Shown here: positions 47,501 through 55,588 of the stretch, one piece after another
Position numbering within the stretch: the first letter of the stretch is position 1
Layout of the letters: every line of letters starts with the position of its first letter
From: Natronincola ferrireducens
GTDB taxonomy: Bacteria; Bacillota; Clostridia; Peptostreptococcales; Natronincolaceae
Direction of reading: 5' to 3'
DNA length: 64,000 nt
Assembly (NCBI RefSeq): GCF_900100845.1
Contig: NZ_FNFP01000003.1
Coordinates: forward strand, 286,572-350,571
Position numbers and translations under genes: made by a program
Notes under the pieces: generated by a model
The model's input: only the letters and a program-made list of their open reading frames with translations
The model's database searches: none
Told to the model about the DNA's origin: nothing

Positions 47501-49415
47501 CACATAATGTCTCTGCTATTTTTAAATATAAAAAGTTTTCAGCCGGTATAGATGACAACTTTACTTCAGTTAACTGGTTAAGGATTAATTCATGGGTTTC
47601 ACATTCCTTAGAAATATTCTGTGCTAGATAACCTAGGGTGTCTAAAGCAGAAATCCTAATGTCATCATCTTTATGCTTCAGAAAGGATATTACATAATGG
47701 ACAGCATACTTAAAGAAAGCAGATGCATTGTTTAATGGTATATATTTCAAGCTTTGGATTAGAGCAATATAAATATCTTCTTCCAAACCCTCCTCCTTAT
47801 AGTATTTTAGAATGATTTCTTTATAGATGTCCTCCTGTTGAGCTTTGCATTTAATGAATAAAGCATCAATAAATGTAGCTAGGCTATATCGTATCCATCT
47901 GCGATGGAGGGGGATAATTTTATGGTCAGGATAAATATAACTCTTCATGTATTGATGTAACAGCTGATAACTTGTTATCTTTGGTTTCTCCAGTTTTAAA
48001 CCTTCAGGAATTTCTTTGCGATAGTTCTCATCGAAGGTAGCTATTAAGCTACCAATAGTAGAGGCACATTGTCTACGGATATCCTCTTCGGGATGAATGA
48101 TCTTTTCGTATAGAAATTTTATAGCAATAATTTTTTGCTTTTGTGTTAGATAGGTAGAATACTCTTCAAATAAATCTAAATATTCTCTGAGCACCTTTGG
48201 ATCTTGCTCTGCTCTGGCAATTTCAATAATCTCATTAAGGGAAGTCTCATCTCTAAATTTGTACATTAAATTGATATTGTGATGAATAGCAATATATTTT
48301 AGATGCTCAGTTATTCCTTTTCCTTCCATTAAAGCATAATAGGTTTTCCTTATCTCAACATTTTCTTGTACAAGGATATGTGGGTCAATAATTATATCTA
48401 TACTTAGTAAAAAGTCTTCAAAATCCTTTAATTTCATATAAACACGTCTATAACGATTTTCTTTGTTTTTATCTACATTATCTAACTTCCCTAGTATAAT
48501 ATCAAATGCATCTTCAAGGCCGATCATTTTCATTGATGGTCTATTGTTATCCACCGATATGTTTTTTACCCTAAAATCACTATAAATAAGGATAAGGGAT
48601 TCTATAGATAAATTTTCAAGTTCAAGATCCCAAACAGAATGATTCAACGCAACATGACCTATATTAGGTATATTATGTTTTTTAAACCATTGGTCTGTAT
48701 AATAATAATGAAGATAAGCTACTCTTTTAGATTCAGAGCTTCTACAGCCAAATTTACCAATATCATGTCCAGCAGCTCCTCCAGAAACCCTTCCTAAATC
48801 CAAAGGAATATTTTTAGACAACAATTGCTCTGCAATAAAAACAGCAAGGTGATGGACCCCACATATATGATCCAATGTATTATGACCTGTAACTTCATGA
48901 TTAAGCTTCATCATTTCATAAATATAATCATCATAAAAAGCACCTACAAAACTTTTATACTCAGAAACATTCATAAGATTATTTGTTTCTCCAATAGGTA
49001 GGAGGTCTAAGGGATATTTACTTTGCATACTATCATCATAGAGTTTTTGGTGTTGAGATATAACTCTTAATACCTTTAAATAGAGAAAACATCCATTGTT
49101 TAGAAAATTTTTTAAATCTAATTCAACAGAATTGGGGAAGGACAGACTAAGTGTAAATTGATAGATGTATTGAAGAGGATCCTGGGGAATCTTCTTCTCC
49201 CATAAATCCATAAGAATGTTTTTACAAAGCATGAAAACAGCTTTACAGCTATAATTATTGGTTTCTAACATTTCTTCTAAAAAATCAATAAAGGATGAAG
49301 ACTGGAGATGACTTTTTATAAAATCTTCTTTAATATGATGGGTTTTCAAAAAATCTTTTGACAATAAACAATCATATATTTCATTGTATACTCTGTGTAA
49401 CTGTAATGATTTCAT
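44523..49415 (-). CDS. 1630-residue multidomain protein: HD, helical repeats, nucleotidyltransferase, GNAT-like and PRT-like domains
   Basis: The N-terminal half has an HD-type motif (HNTLDHICGVHHL near 178 and GHDIGKF near 216), then ~500 residues of HEAT-like helical repeats. A nucleotidyltransferase domain of the NadD/cytidylyltransferase type begins near residue 922 with PGSFDPFTLGH. A GNAT-like segment spans about 1180-1300, and a C-terminal domain has VILIDDLLNKGYRI near 1441, like a PRPP-binding loop. I do not know a characterised protein of this composition. The fusion suggests nucleotide or cofactor processing coupled to the NAD- and flavin-type proteins downstream. The ATG at 49415 follows AGGAGGGGAG. 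Confidence 0.8.
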   Translation of the reverse strand: MKSLQLHRVYNEIYDCLLSKDFLKTHHIKEDFIKSHLQSSSFIDFLEEMLETNNYSCKAVFMLCKNILMDLWEKKIPQDPLQYIYQFTLSLSFPNSVELDLKNFLNNGCFLYLKVLRVISQHQKLYDDSMQSKYPLDLLPIGETNNLMNVSEYKSFVGAFYDDYIYEMMKLNHEVTGHNTLDHICGVHHLAVFIAEQLLSKNIPLDLGRVSGGAAGHDIGKFGCRSSESKRVAYLHYYYTDQWFKKHNIPNIGHVALNHSVWDLELENLSIESLILIYSDFRVKNISVDNNRPSMKMIGLEDAFDIILGKLDNVDKNKENRYRRVYMKLKDFEDFLLSIDIIIDPHILVQENVEIRKTYYALMEGKGITEHLKYIAIHHNINLMYKFRDETSLNEIIEIARAEQDPKVLREYLDLFEEYSTYLTQKQKIIAIKFLYEKIIHPEEDIRRQCASTIGSLIATFDENYRKEIPEGLKLEKPKITSYQLLHQYMKSYIYPDHKIIPLHRRWIRYSLATFIDALFIKCKAQQEDIYKEIILKYYKEEGLEEDIYIALIQSLKYIPLNNASAFFKYAVHYVISFLKHKDDDIRISALDTLGYLAQNISKECETHELILNQLTEVKLSSIPAENFLYLKIAETLCVEDTIIDNLKSFYNQDVNKISSMFLNNLKTEINWVTKKFHIKLLLEHALKNTVINKLYIAMHFSNLLKVSAVENVRSEAGESLVEVFPHLPMEQRNDLAIELLRTLEIEGAQFTKYIPNYLGQIIIYLKPLELDEIIEDLIEKIKHANTHINSLLLKTIGVFISNYPKYKEIFKEEDVHYNRRLTKMLGILLNGLVHHNPQIKQVSFSVIGKEVFGLSLLTLEEKYYIFQLVGKKVLTLLTDSEESELLFLTNSAGLNHIYRFISSYKFAFNDICVKTPEKVAFFPGSFDPFTLGHKEIAKAIRDLGFEVYLAVDEFSWSKRTQPNLQRKNIINMSIADEMDIYLYPEDFPVNLANPENLNDLKNNFCHSKVYIVVGTDVILNASAYKRELSQSTITDFPHIIFERRSDDCDGEKAYDMEKILITFKQPVIKLNLPPQYEDISSTQIRNYIDENRDISKLIDPLSQKYIYTNNLYRREPQYKSLVQTISIDIDVRNSFNYEIINTIASIFHPKDYHKTFKNIEAISQKKNATLILIRDAKEHCRILAYSIFHWLPSDLIYQEFQDSHLSQCVRENYTGRIILLDGIFVREDIPSDNIRQIILTETLAYCVKNDYGYGIFTNKIDDRTSRELYKILKLHGFQELSHSPSHPPVLAVNMTNPCSLNLDIQTFIKEPFRSNENVKTIISATRKRLQEALTKLYPGHLVLCFDRDIVEETLVKKICRENEVPPLPVYPKKLGSSMCVPFGNILNRAIVPNTVTKTLHTEKMFNPNMKHFIIGAFPYYLSLEKQIRIIHAFNKPVILIDDLLNKGYRIKALDPILKKENIHVKKIVVGMLSGQGKELMEIQNREVDSAYFIPKLRHWFNEGLLYPFIGGDTLWRGIYPQKNLLPSINLILPYTSPSFIKGVSNESLYNLSLVCIQNALEILKVLEMTYQKTNERKLTLSLLGEVFLYPRCPDQGKNSFYDFNVNPSTHLNRDLELLKRLEYNFIKSS

Positions 49416-49525
49416 ATATTCTCCCCTCCTACAGGATACTTATTAATAATTATATCTTATTCTATACGAAAATAAAGAAAAAATTAGAAAAATATTACAA
49501 AAATTACCTTTTACTTAACTAAAGT

Positions 49526-50419
49526 ATGAATAAACCAATCAAGCCTGTAATAAAAATTATTGAGCAGGGAGGTGATAGCATATTAACGCAATTTCTGTCA
49601 TTATGTATTGCTGCTACCATGTTGGTACCAGTAATTGGCGATGCAGCAGAAAATCATTATATGGGAATGGAGGAGGATACTGTACTAGAAGAGCATATAC
49701 CGATAGAAGAATTTGACGAACATATGAAAGAAGATAGAGAAAAAAACACCACTGAAAAAAAAGAAATTGATTATACCATAGCTCTTAGAGAGCTAGGTTA
49801 TTATAAAGAAGATCATGCCAGTAAAGACATTAATATGAGAAATGCAGTTCTACGGTTTCAAAGTGAACACAATCTTGTAGTAGATGGGTCATTTGGACCA
49901 AGGTCAACGAAAGCTCTACAAGAACGTCTGCAAGATAAGGAGTTTCGGCATAGTGATGTAATTACAAATACCCCTACTGACAAGCATTGGATAGCAATAA
50001 ACAAAACAAAAAGAATTCTAACCCTCTATTATGGAAATGAGGTCATAAAAAAATATCCTATAGCCCAAGGAAAACACCCTTCTGCTACACCAGAAGGAAA
50101 ATTTACTATAGTAAATAAACTGGTCAATCCTGCTTGGGGTGGCGCAGGTATATCAGCTCCTGTAGCGGGGGGATCTCCTCAAAATCCTCTGGGTTATCGA
50201 TGGATGGGAATTTCCCATAAGGGAGGTGGTTCCTATGGTATTCACGGAAACAACTCACCTACATCTATAGGAACCAACGTTTCATTAGGATGCGTTCGAA
50301 TGATTAATTCCGATGTTGAGGAATTATATGAATTGGTAAATACAAAGACTCCTGTATGGATTGGAACAGATGAGAAATTGAAACAATGGGGAGTTCATAA
50401 TAAGAGCTATGCTTACTAA
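49526..50419 (+). CDS. L,D-transpeptidase with peptidoglycan-binding domain
   Basis: A 297-residue predicted exported protein. A hydrophobic segment near residues 19-37 (LTQFLSLCIAATMLVPVIG) is a probable signal. A PG_binding_1-type domain spans about 88-130, and the YkuD catalytic domain about 155-285, with HGNNSPTSIG and SLGCVRM carrying the active histidine and cysteine. The usual SHGC is SLGC here; SKGC is known in B. subtilis YkuD, so activity is plausible. The ATG at 49526 lacks a good ribosome site, while GGGAGGTGA at 49568 has no standard start after it, so the start is uncertain. It likely cross-links or modifies peptidoglycan. Confidence 0.85.
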   Translation: MNKPIKPVIKIIEQGGDSILTQFLSLCIAATMLVPVIGDAAENHYMGMEEDTVLEEHIPIEEFDEHMKEDREKNTTEKKEIDYTIALRELGYYKEDHASKDINMRNAVLRFQSEHNLVVDGSFGPRSTKALQERLQDKEFRHSDVITNTPTDKHWIAINKTKRILTLYYGNEVIKKYPIAQGKHPSATPEGKFTIVNKLVNPAWGGAGISAPVAGGSPQNPLGYRWMGISHKGGGSYGIHGNNSPTSIGTNVSLGCVRMINSDVEELYELVNTKTPVWIGTDEKLKQWGVHNKSYAY

Positions 50420-50447
50420 GATACGGAATAACCGTATCTTTTTTTTA
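50418..50447 (+). terminator. Terminator after the L,D-transpeptidase gene
   Basis: AAGATACGG pairs with CCGTATCTT and runs into eight Ts; it starts at the stop codon. Confidence 0.85.
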
Positions 50448-50471
50448 TTGTATCCTGTGGAAGCTACTTTT

Positions 50472-50503
50472 ACGAAATCATAGGTTTTAGATCATCTACT
50501 TTT
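50472..50503. repeat. Second copy of the dispersed repeat seen at 1672-1701
   Basis: The segment shares AAATCA-AG-TTT and ends TCATCTACTTTT like the leader element of uraA. The palindrome is more decayed in this copy. Confidence 0.45.
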
Positions 50504-50611
50504 AGTCCTTAAAACTCTTGAATGGAAGAAAAAAAAGTAATATGGTACAATAAATAGGTAATGCTATAATTATTTATATAATAGCCAAAAAGCTTTAAGA
50601 GGTGAAGATAA

Positions 50612-52987
50612 ATGAACGACAAAAGCTTAAGAGTATTAGAATATACAAAAATCATTGAAAAATTAGTAGAACAATGCACATCCTCCCTAGGAAAAGATGT
50701 AGCCCAGCAATTAAAGCCTATAGAGGATCTTGCTAAAATCCAGATTTTACAGCAAGAGACCAGTGAAGCACAAAGCACTTTAATTAAAAGGGGTAATATT
50801 CCCTTAGGAGGCATCCATAATATTCTACACCTAGTTAGAAGGACAGAAATAGGCTCCTATTTAGATCCAGGACAACTTTTATACTTAAAGGATACATTAG
50901 GTGCAGCTAGAAAATTGAAACAGTTTTTTAAAGAGGATGATAGGACAGAAACTTCTTGCCCTATTTTACAGGGATTAATAAAAAGTTTAAATACCGTTAG
51001 GGAGATAGAAGAAAAAATTGATTTGTGCATATTAAGTGAAACAGAAGTATCAGATCATGCTTCAGCAGAGTTAAAAAATATTCGTAGAATGATTCACTCT
51101 AAGAATGATGCCATAAGAAATAAGCTAAATAGCATTATTAACTCTACTACTTCTCAAAAATATTTACAGGATGCCATCGTAACCATTAGACAGGATAGAT
51201 ATGTTGTGCCTGTTAAACAGGAATATCGAGGTCAGTTTCCAGGATTAATCCATGATCAATCCTCTAGTGGTGCCACACTATTTATTGAACCAATGGCAAT
51301 TGTAGAATTAAATAATCAATTAAAGGAGTTAAAAATAAAAGAACAAAAAGAAATAGAACGGATATTGATGGAGATATCCGCTACGATAGCAGAGAAAGCA
51401 GAAGAAATAAAAAGTAACCAAAGTATATTACAGGAAATCGACTTTATTTTTGCTAAAGGCAAGCTGTCTCTATCCATGAAGGCTATAGAACCCAGCTTAA
51501 ATCAAGAAGGAAAAATAAGAATCAAAAATGGTAGACATCCCTTACTAAACCCTGATGAGGTAGTTCCTACCAACATTTGGATAGGGGAAGACTTTCGTAT
51601 TTTAGTAATTACTGGGCCTAATACTGGGGGTAAAACCGTTACTTTAAAAACAGTGGGACTTTTAAGTTTGATGGCCCAAAGTGGTCTTCATGTTCCTGCC
51701 GATTATGGAACAAAGCTAGCAGTATATGATTACATTTATGCTGACATAGGAGATGAGCAAAGTATCGAACAAAGCTTAAGTACCTTCTCCTCCCATATGA
51801 CCAATATTGTAAAAATATTAGATGAGGTCACCCCCAACTCCTTAGTGTTATTAGATGAGCTAGGAGCAGGGACTGATCCTACAGAAGGTGCAGCCTTAGC
51901 AATGGCTATTTTAAATTATTTAAGAACATTAAAAACCTCTGTTATAGCCACCACCCATTATAGTGAGTTAAAGCAATACGCTTTAATAAAGGAAGAGGTT
52001 GAAAATGCATCAGTAGAATTTGATGTAGAAACCCTAAGACCCACCTATAAGCTGTTAATAGGGGTGCCTGGAAAATCCAACGCCTTTGAGATATCAAAGA
52101 AATTAGGATTATCTTCTGGTCTCATAGAGGAGGCAAAATCTCTCTTAACCAATGAAAACATTGAATTTGAAGACCTTTTACAAAACATTGAAAAAAATAG
52201 AATTGAAGCGGAAAAGGAAAGAAATAATGCTGCAGCTTTAAGATTAGAAGCACAAAATATTTTGAACAATTATTTAGAAAAGAAAGAAAGGTTAGAGCAT
52301 CAGAGGGAAAAAACTATTAAGGAAGCCAAAAAAGAGGCCTTTAAAATTGTAAAGGAAGCAAAAGCTGAAGCAGAAGAAGTGATTGAAGTCCTGAAAAATT
52401 TAAGGATAGAAATAGAAGAAAAAGAAGCTAACAGAAAAATAGAGGAAGCAAAAAAGAAAATGGATGCTAAGCTTGGTGACTTATCGGAGGGCTTTGAAGA
52501 AAAATTGTTTACTAAAACCAATAGAAAGCCGCCAGAAAACCTGAAGGCAGGTGAAACAGTTAAAATATTATCCCTAAATCAAGTGGGGCATGTCCTAGAG
52601 CCTGCTAATGGCAGTGGAGAAGTATACATTCAAGTAGGTATAATGAAAATGAATGTACCCATTTCTAATCTTGAGAGAATAAAAGAGAAAAAGGATGGAA
52701 AACAAACAGGTGTCGGAAAAATTGTAAAGGCAAAGGCTAATACCATGAAAAGTCAACTGGATATCAGGGGCAAAAACCTAGAAGAATCCTTTATGGAGGT
52801 AGACAAATATTTAGATGACGTTTATTTAGCCGGCTTAACAGAGATCACCATTATCCACGGTATTGGCACCGGTGTTTTAAAAGCTGGGATACAGCAGATG
52901 TTAAGAAAACACAAGCATGTAAAAAGCTTTAGAGAAGGTAAATATGGAGAAGGTGGGGCTGGCGTGACGGTTGTGGAGTTAAAATAG
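50612..52987 (+). CDS. mutS2: Endonuclease MutS2
   Basis: A 791-residue protein with the MutS ATPase core: Walker A GPNTGGKT near residue 335, STFSSHM signature near 390, Walker B VLLDELGAGTDP near 412 and the ATTHYSELK motif near 449. A long charged coiled coil (520-640) and a C-terminal Smr nuclease domain with LDIRGKNLEE and HGIGTGVL near 715-760 complete the standard MutS2 form. Such proteins act in ribosome rescue and recombination suppression in Firmicutes. AAGAGGTGAAG precedes the ATG. Confidence 0.95.
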   Translation: MNDKSLRVLEYTKIIEKLVEQCTSSLGKDVAQQLKPIEDLAKIQILQQETSEAQSTLIKRGNIPLGGIHNILHLVRRTEIGSYLDPGQLLYLKDTLGAARKLKQFFKEDDRTETSCPILQGLIKSLNTVREIEEKIDLCILSETEVSDHASAELKNIRRMIHSKNDAIRNKLNSIINSTTSQKYLQDAIVTIRQDRYVVPVKQEYRGQFPGLIHDQSSSGATLFIEPMAIVELNNQLKELKIKEQKEIERILMEISATIAEKAEEIKSNQSILQEIDFIFAKGKLSLSMKAIEPSLNQEGKIRIKNGRHPLLNPDEVVPTNIWIGEDFRILVITGPNTGGKTVTLKTVGLLSLMAQSGLHVPADYGTKLAVYDYIYADIGDEQSIEQSLSTFSSHMTNIVKILDEVTPNSLVLLDELGAGTDPTEGAALAMAILNYLRTLKTSVIATTHYSELKQYALIKEEVENASVEFDVETLRPTYKLLIGVPGKSNAFEISKKLGLSSGLIEEAKSLLTNENIEFEDLLQNIEKNRIEAEKERNNAAALRLEAQNILNNYLEKKERLEHQREKTIKEAKKEAFKIVKEAKAEAEEVIEVLKNLRIEIEEKEANRKIEEAKKKMDAKLGDLSEGFEEKLFTKTNRKPPENLKAGETVKILSLNQVGHVLEPANGSGEVYIQVGIMKMNVPISNLERIKEKKDGKQTGVGKIVKAKANTMKSQLDIRGKNLEESFMEVDKYLDDVYLAGLTEITIIHGIGTGVLKAGIQQMLRKHKHVKSFREGKYGEGGAGVTVVELK

Positions 52988-53008
52988 ATAGAGTAGGTAG
53001 GTGAAAAA

Positions 53009-53464
53009 GTGATTTTAGTAAGTGCTTGTCTATTGGGAATAAACTGTAAATATAATGGAAAAAACAATGAAAATCCTAGATTAATCAAGCTACTAGAAGA
53101 AAAAGGCTTTTTACCTGTTTGTCCTGAGGAGCTGGGAGGGCTAACAACACCACGACTCCCGGCTGAGATACAAGGGGGAGAAGGAAAAGACGTATTAGAT
53201 GGTAGGGCAAAGGTAATAAATGTGGAGGGTGAAGATGTCACTGAACAATTTATTAGAGGAGCTGAGGAGACTGTAAAGCTTGCTAAAAATATGGATGTTC
53301 ACTTTGCAGTATTAAAGGCAAGAAGTCCCTCCTGTGGTGCTGGTGACATTTATGATGGTTCTTTTTCAGGAAGGTTAACAAAGGGAGAAGGGGTGACAAC
53401 CGCACTTCTAAAGAAACATGGTATAGAAGTTTATACAGAAGAAAGTATTTCAGAGAAAATATAG
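53009..53464 (+). CDS. DUF523 family protein
   Basis: A 151-residue protein with cysteines in SACLLG (residue 5), VCPE near 37 and SPSCG near 110, the pattern of the DUF523 family, which is likely a metal or Fe-S binder. It starts at GTG 53009 after AGGTAGGTG. It follows mutS2 by 21 bases and may be co-transcribed. Function unknown. Confidence 0.88.
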   Translation: MILVSACLLGINCKYNGKNNENPRLIKLLEEKGFLPVCPEELGGLTTPRLPAEIQGGEGKDVLDGRAKVINVEGEDVTEQFIRGAEETVKLAKNMDVHFAVLKARSPSCGAGDIYDGSFSGRLTKGEGVTTALLKKHGIEVYTEESISEKI

Positions 53465-53534
53465 GAATAAATTTATTGATTGTTGTTAAAATATATGATA
53501 TATTAATTGACAAGATAATTGAATATAGCTATAT

Positions 53535-53765
53535 ACCTATGATGAGGAGAGTAAATGTAAAGATTGTTGCAGCGAGTCAGAGTTGGTGGAAGTCTGACAC
53601 ATATTTCCATTGAAGCGCACCTTGGAGGTCCTGTCTGAAATAAGTAGGACAAGGCGGTATCCACCGTTATTTTGGAATAAGAGTGGGCACAGTATCGTGT
53701 CAATCAGAGTGGTAACACGGGATTTAACTCTCGTCTCTAAATTTAGAGATGGGGGTTTTTTATTT
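53535..53765 (+). promoter_or_regulatory. T-box leader of argS with specifier CGC (Arg)
   Basis: Hallmarks are the T-box sequence AGAGTGGTAACACGGG (53706-53721), the Stem I 3' part TGAAG-CGC-ACCTTGG (53611-53625) and a terminator (CGTCTCTAAA/TTTAGAGATG then a T-run, ending 53765). The specifier triplet is CGC at 53616-53618, followed by the conserved A, and codes for arginine, in line with the argS downstream. Uncharged tRNA-Arg would stabilise the antiterminator and allow expression. Confidence 0.93.
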
Positions 53766-53797
53766 TTGTATATTAAAAAACAATAGGAGGTTATAGA

Positions 53798-55498
53798 ATG
53801 ATTGATTTTAAACAGGAGGTAGCTGAGGCACTAAAACAGTATATACCTGACCTAGAAGTATCAGAGATTTTATCTATGATAGAAATACCCCCCAACACCA
53901 ATATGGGAGACTATGCTTTTCCTTGCTTTAGATTAGCAAAAACCTTTCGAAAAGCACCCCCATTAATTGCCACAGAAATTGTAAAGGCTCTTGAAGGAAA
54001 TAAAGCCTTTCAAAAAGTAGAACAGGCTGGTGGATATGTAAACTTCTTTATACATAAAGCAGTCTTTGTAGAAAAAACCCTCAAGGAAGTATTAGAAAAA
54101 CAAGAATTATATGGCAGTAGTGATTTAGGTAAAGATAAAACTGTCATCGTAGAGTTTTCTTCCCCTAACATAGCAAAGCCTTTTCATATAGGACATATTC
54201 GTAGCACAGTTATAGGTAGCTCTATCAATAGAATTTATAAGTTTTTGGGCTTTAACACTGTGGCAATCAACCACTTAGGAGATTATGGAACGCAATTTGG
54301 CAAACTAATTGTAGCCTATAAAAGGTGGGGAAATGAAGAAGAAGTACAAAACGCTCCCATACCAACCTTACTAAAGCTTTATATTCAATTCCATGATGAA
54401 GCTGAAAAGGATGCTACGTTAGAAGAAGAAGGAAGAATGTGGTTTAAAAGACTTGAGGATGGAGACGAAGAAGCACTAAGACTATGGCAATGGTTTAGAG
54501 ATGTAAGTTTAAAGGAGTTTAATCGAGTATATAGCAAATTAAATATTACCTTTGATTCTTTAGCAGGAGAAAGCTTCTATTCCGATAAGATGCCTAGGGT
54601 TTTAGAGATGATGGAGGAAAAAAATATTTTAGAAAAATCTCAAGGTGCAGAAATTGTTAACCTAGAGCCCCATGGTTTACCTCCAGCGTTGATTAGAAAA
54701 AAGGATGGCTCAACCCTATACATTACTCGAGACATTACAGCAGCTATTTATAGGAAAGAAACCTATGATTTTTATAAAAACATCTACGTGGTTGCATCAC
54801 AACAAAATCTACACTTTGAACAATGGATAAAAATTATAGAATTAATGGGATTTGAGTGGGCACAGGATTGTATCCACGTACCCTTTGGCCTGGTCAGATT
54901 AGAAGAAGGAACGATTGCCACCAGAAAGGGTAGAGTAGTATTTTTAGAGGACGTTCTTAACAAGGCTATAGAACAGACAAAATCAATTATTTTAGAGAAG
55001 AATCCAAATATTGACAACCTAGATCAAGTAGCAGAAGAAGTTGGTGTAGGAGCCGTAGTATTCCAAGAACTATCTAATAATCGTATTAAAGACTATACCT
55101 TTTCATGGGATAAAGTCTTAAATTTCGAAGGGGAAACTGGACCCTATGTTCAATATACCTATGCTAGAGCCAGTAGTGTCCTTAGGAAAGCAGATATAGA
55201 AGTAAAGGGAGAGATTAATACCACATTGATAACAGATGATGCTACCATGACAGTTATTAAGGCAATACAACAGTTCCCTGATATCATACAGGATGCTCAA
55301 AGGAAAAATGAACCATCTATTATAACAAGACATATTATACATGTAGCCCAAGCCTTTAATCGTTTCTACCATGACAATCCAGTATTGGTGGACGAAGTAG
55401 AGTTAAAGAAAGCGCGATTGGCTATTGTTAAAGCAACAAGACAAGTTATTGGGACGGGGTTAAATTTATTAGGAATAAAGACACCAGAAAAAATGTAA
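53798..55498 (+). CDS. argS: Arginyl-tRNA synthetase
   Basis: A 566-residue class I synthetase. It has the additional N-terminal domain, the HIGH-like motif FHIGHIRS near 132, the editing and anticodon regions, and TRKGRVV near 374 in place of KMSKS, as is usual for ArgS. Ends KTPEKM, the normal C-terminus. It is controlled by the preceding T-box. ATAGGAGG precedes the ATG. Confidence 0.97.
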   Translation: MIDFKQEVAEALKQYIPDLEVSEILSMIEIPPNTNMGDYAFPCFRLAKTFRKAPPLIATEIVKALEGNKAFQKVEQAGGYVNFFIHKAVFVEKTLKEVLEKQELYGSSDLGKDKTVIVEFSSPNIAKPFHIGHIRSTVIGSSINRIYKFLGFNTVAINHLGDYGTQFGKLIVAYKRWGNEEEVQNAPIPTLLKLYIQFHDEAEKDATLEEEGRMWFKRLEDGDEEALRLWQWFRDVSLKEFNRVYSKLNITFDSLAGESFYSDKMPRVLEMMEEKNILEKSQGAEIVNLEPHGLPPALIRKKDGSTLYITRDITAAIYRKETYDFYKNIYVVASQQNLHFEQWIKIIELMGFEWAQDCIHVPFGLVRLEEGTIATRKGRVVFLEDVLNKAIEQTKSIILEKNPNIDNLDQVAEEVGVGAVVFQELSNNRIKDYTFSWDKVLNFEGETGPYVQYTYARASSVLRKADIEVKGEINTTLITDDATMTVIKAIQQFPDIIQDAQRKNEPSIITRHIIHVAQAFNRFYHDNPVLVDEVELKKARLAIVKATRQVIGTGLNLLGIKTPEKM

Positions 55499-55500
55499 TA

Positions 55501-55530
55501 CAAAAATACAGCGATATCGCTGTATTTTTG
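55501..55530 (+). terminator. Terminator after argS
   Basis: A perfect palindrome, CAAAAATACAGCG with CGCTGTATTTTTG around ATAT, immediately after the stop codon. Confidence 0.8.
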
Positions 55531-55588
55531 TATAAATGAGGTTTAATACTATAATCAAACCATCGTTGTAAAGAAGGGTGGGGATAAT

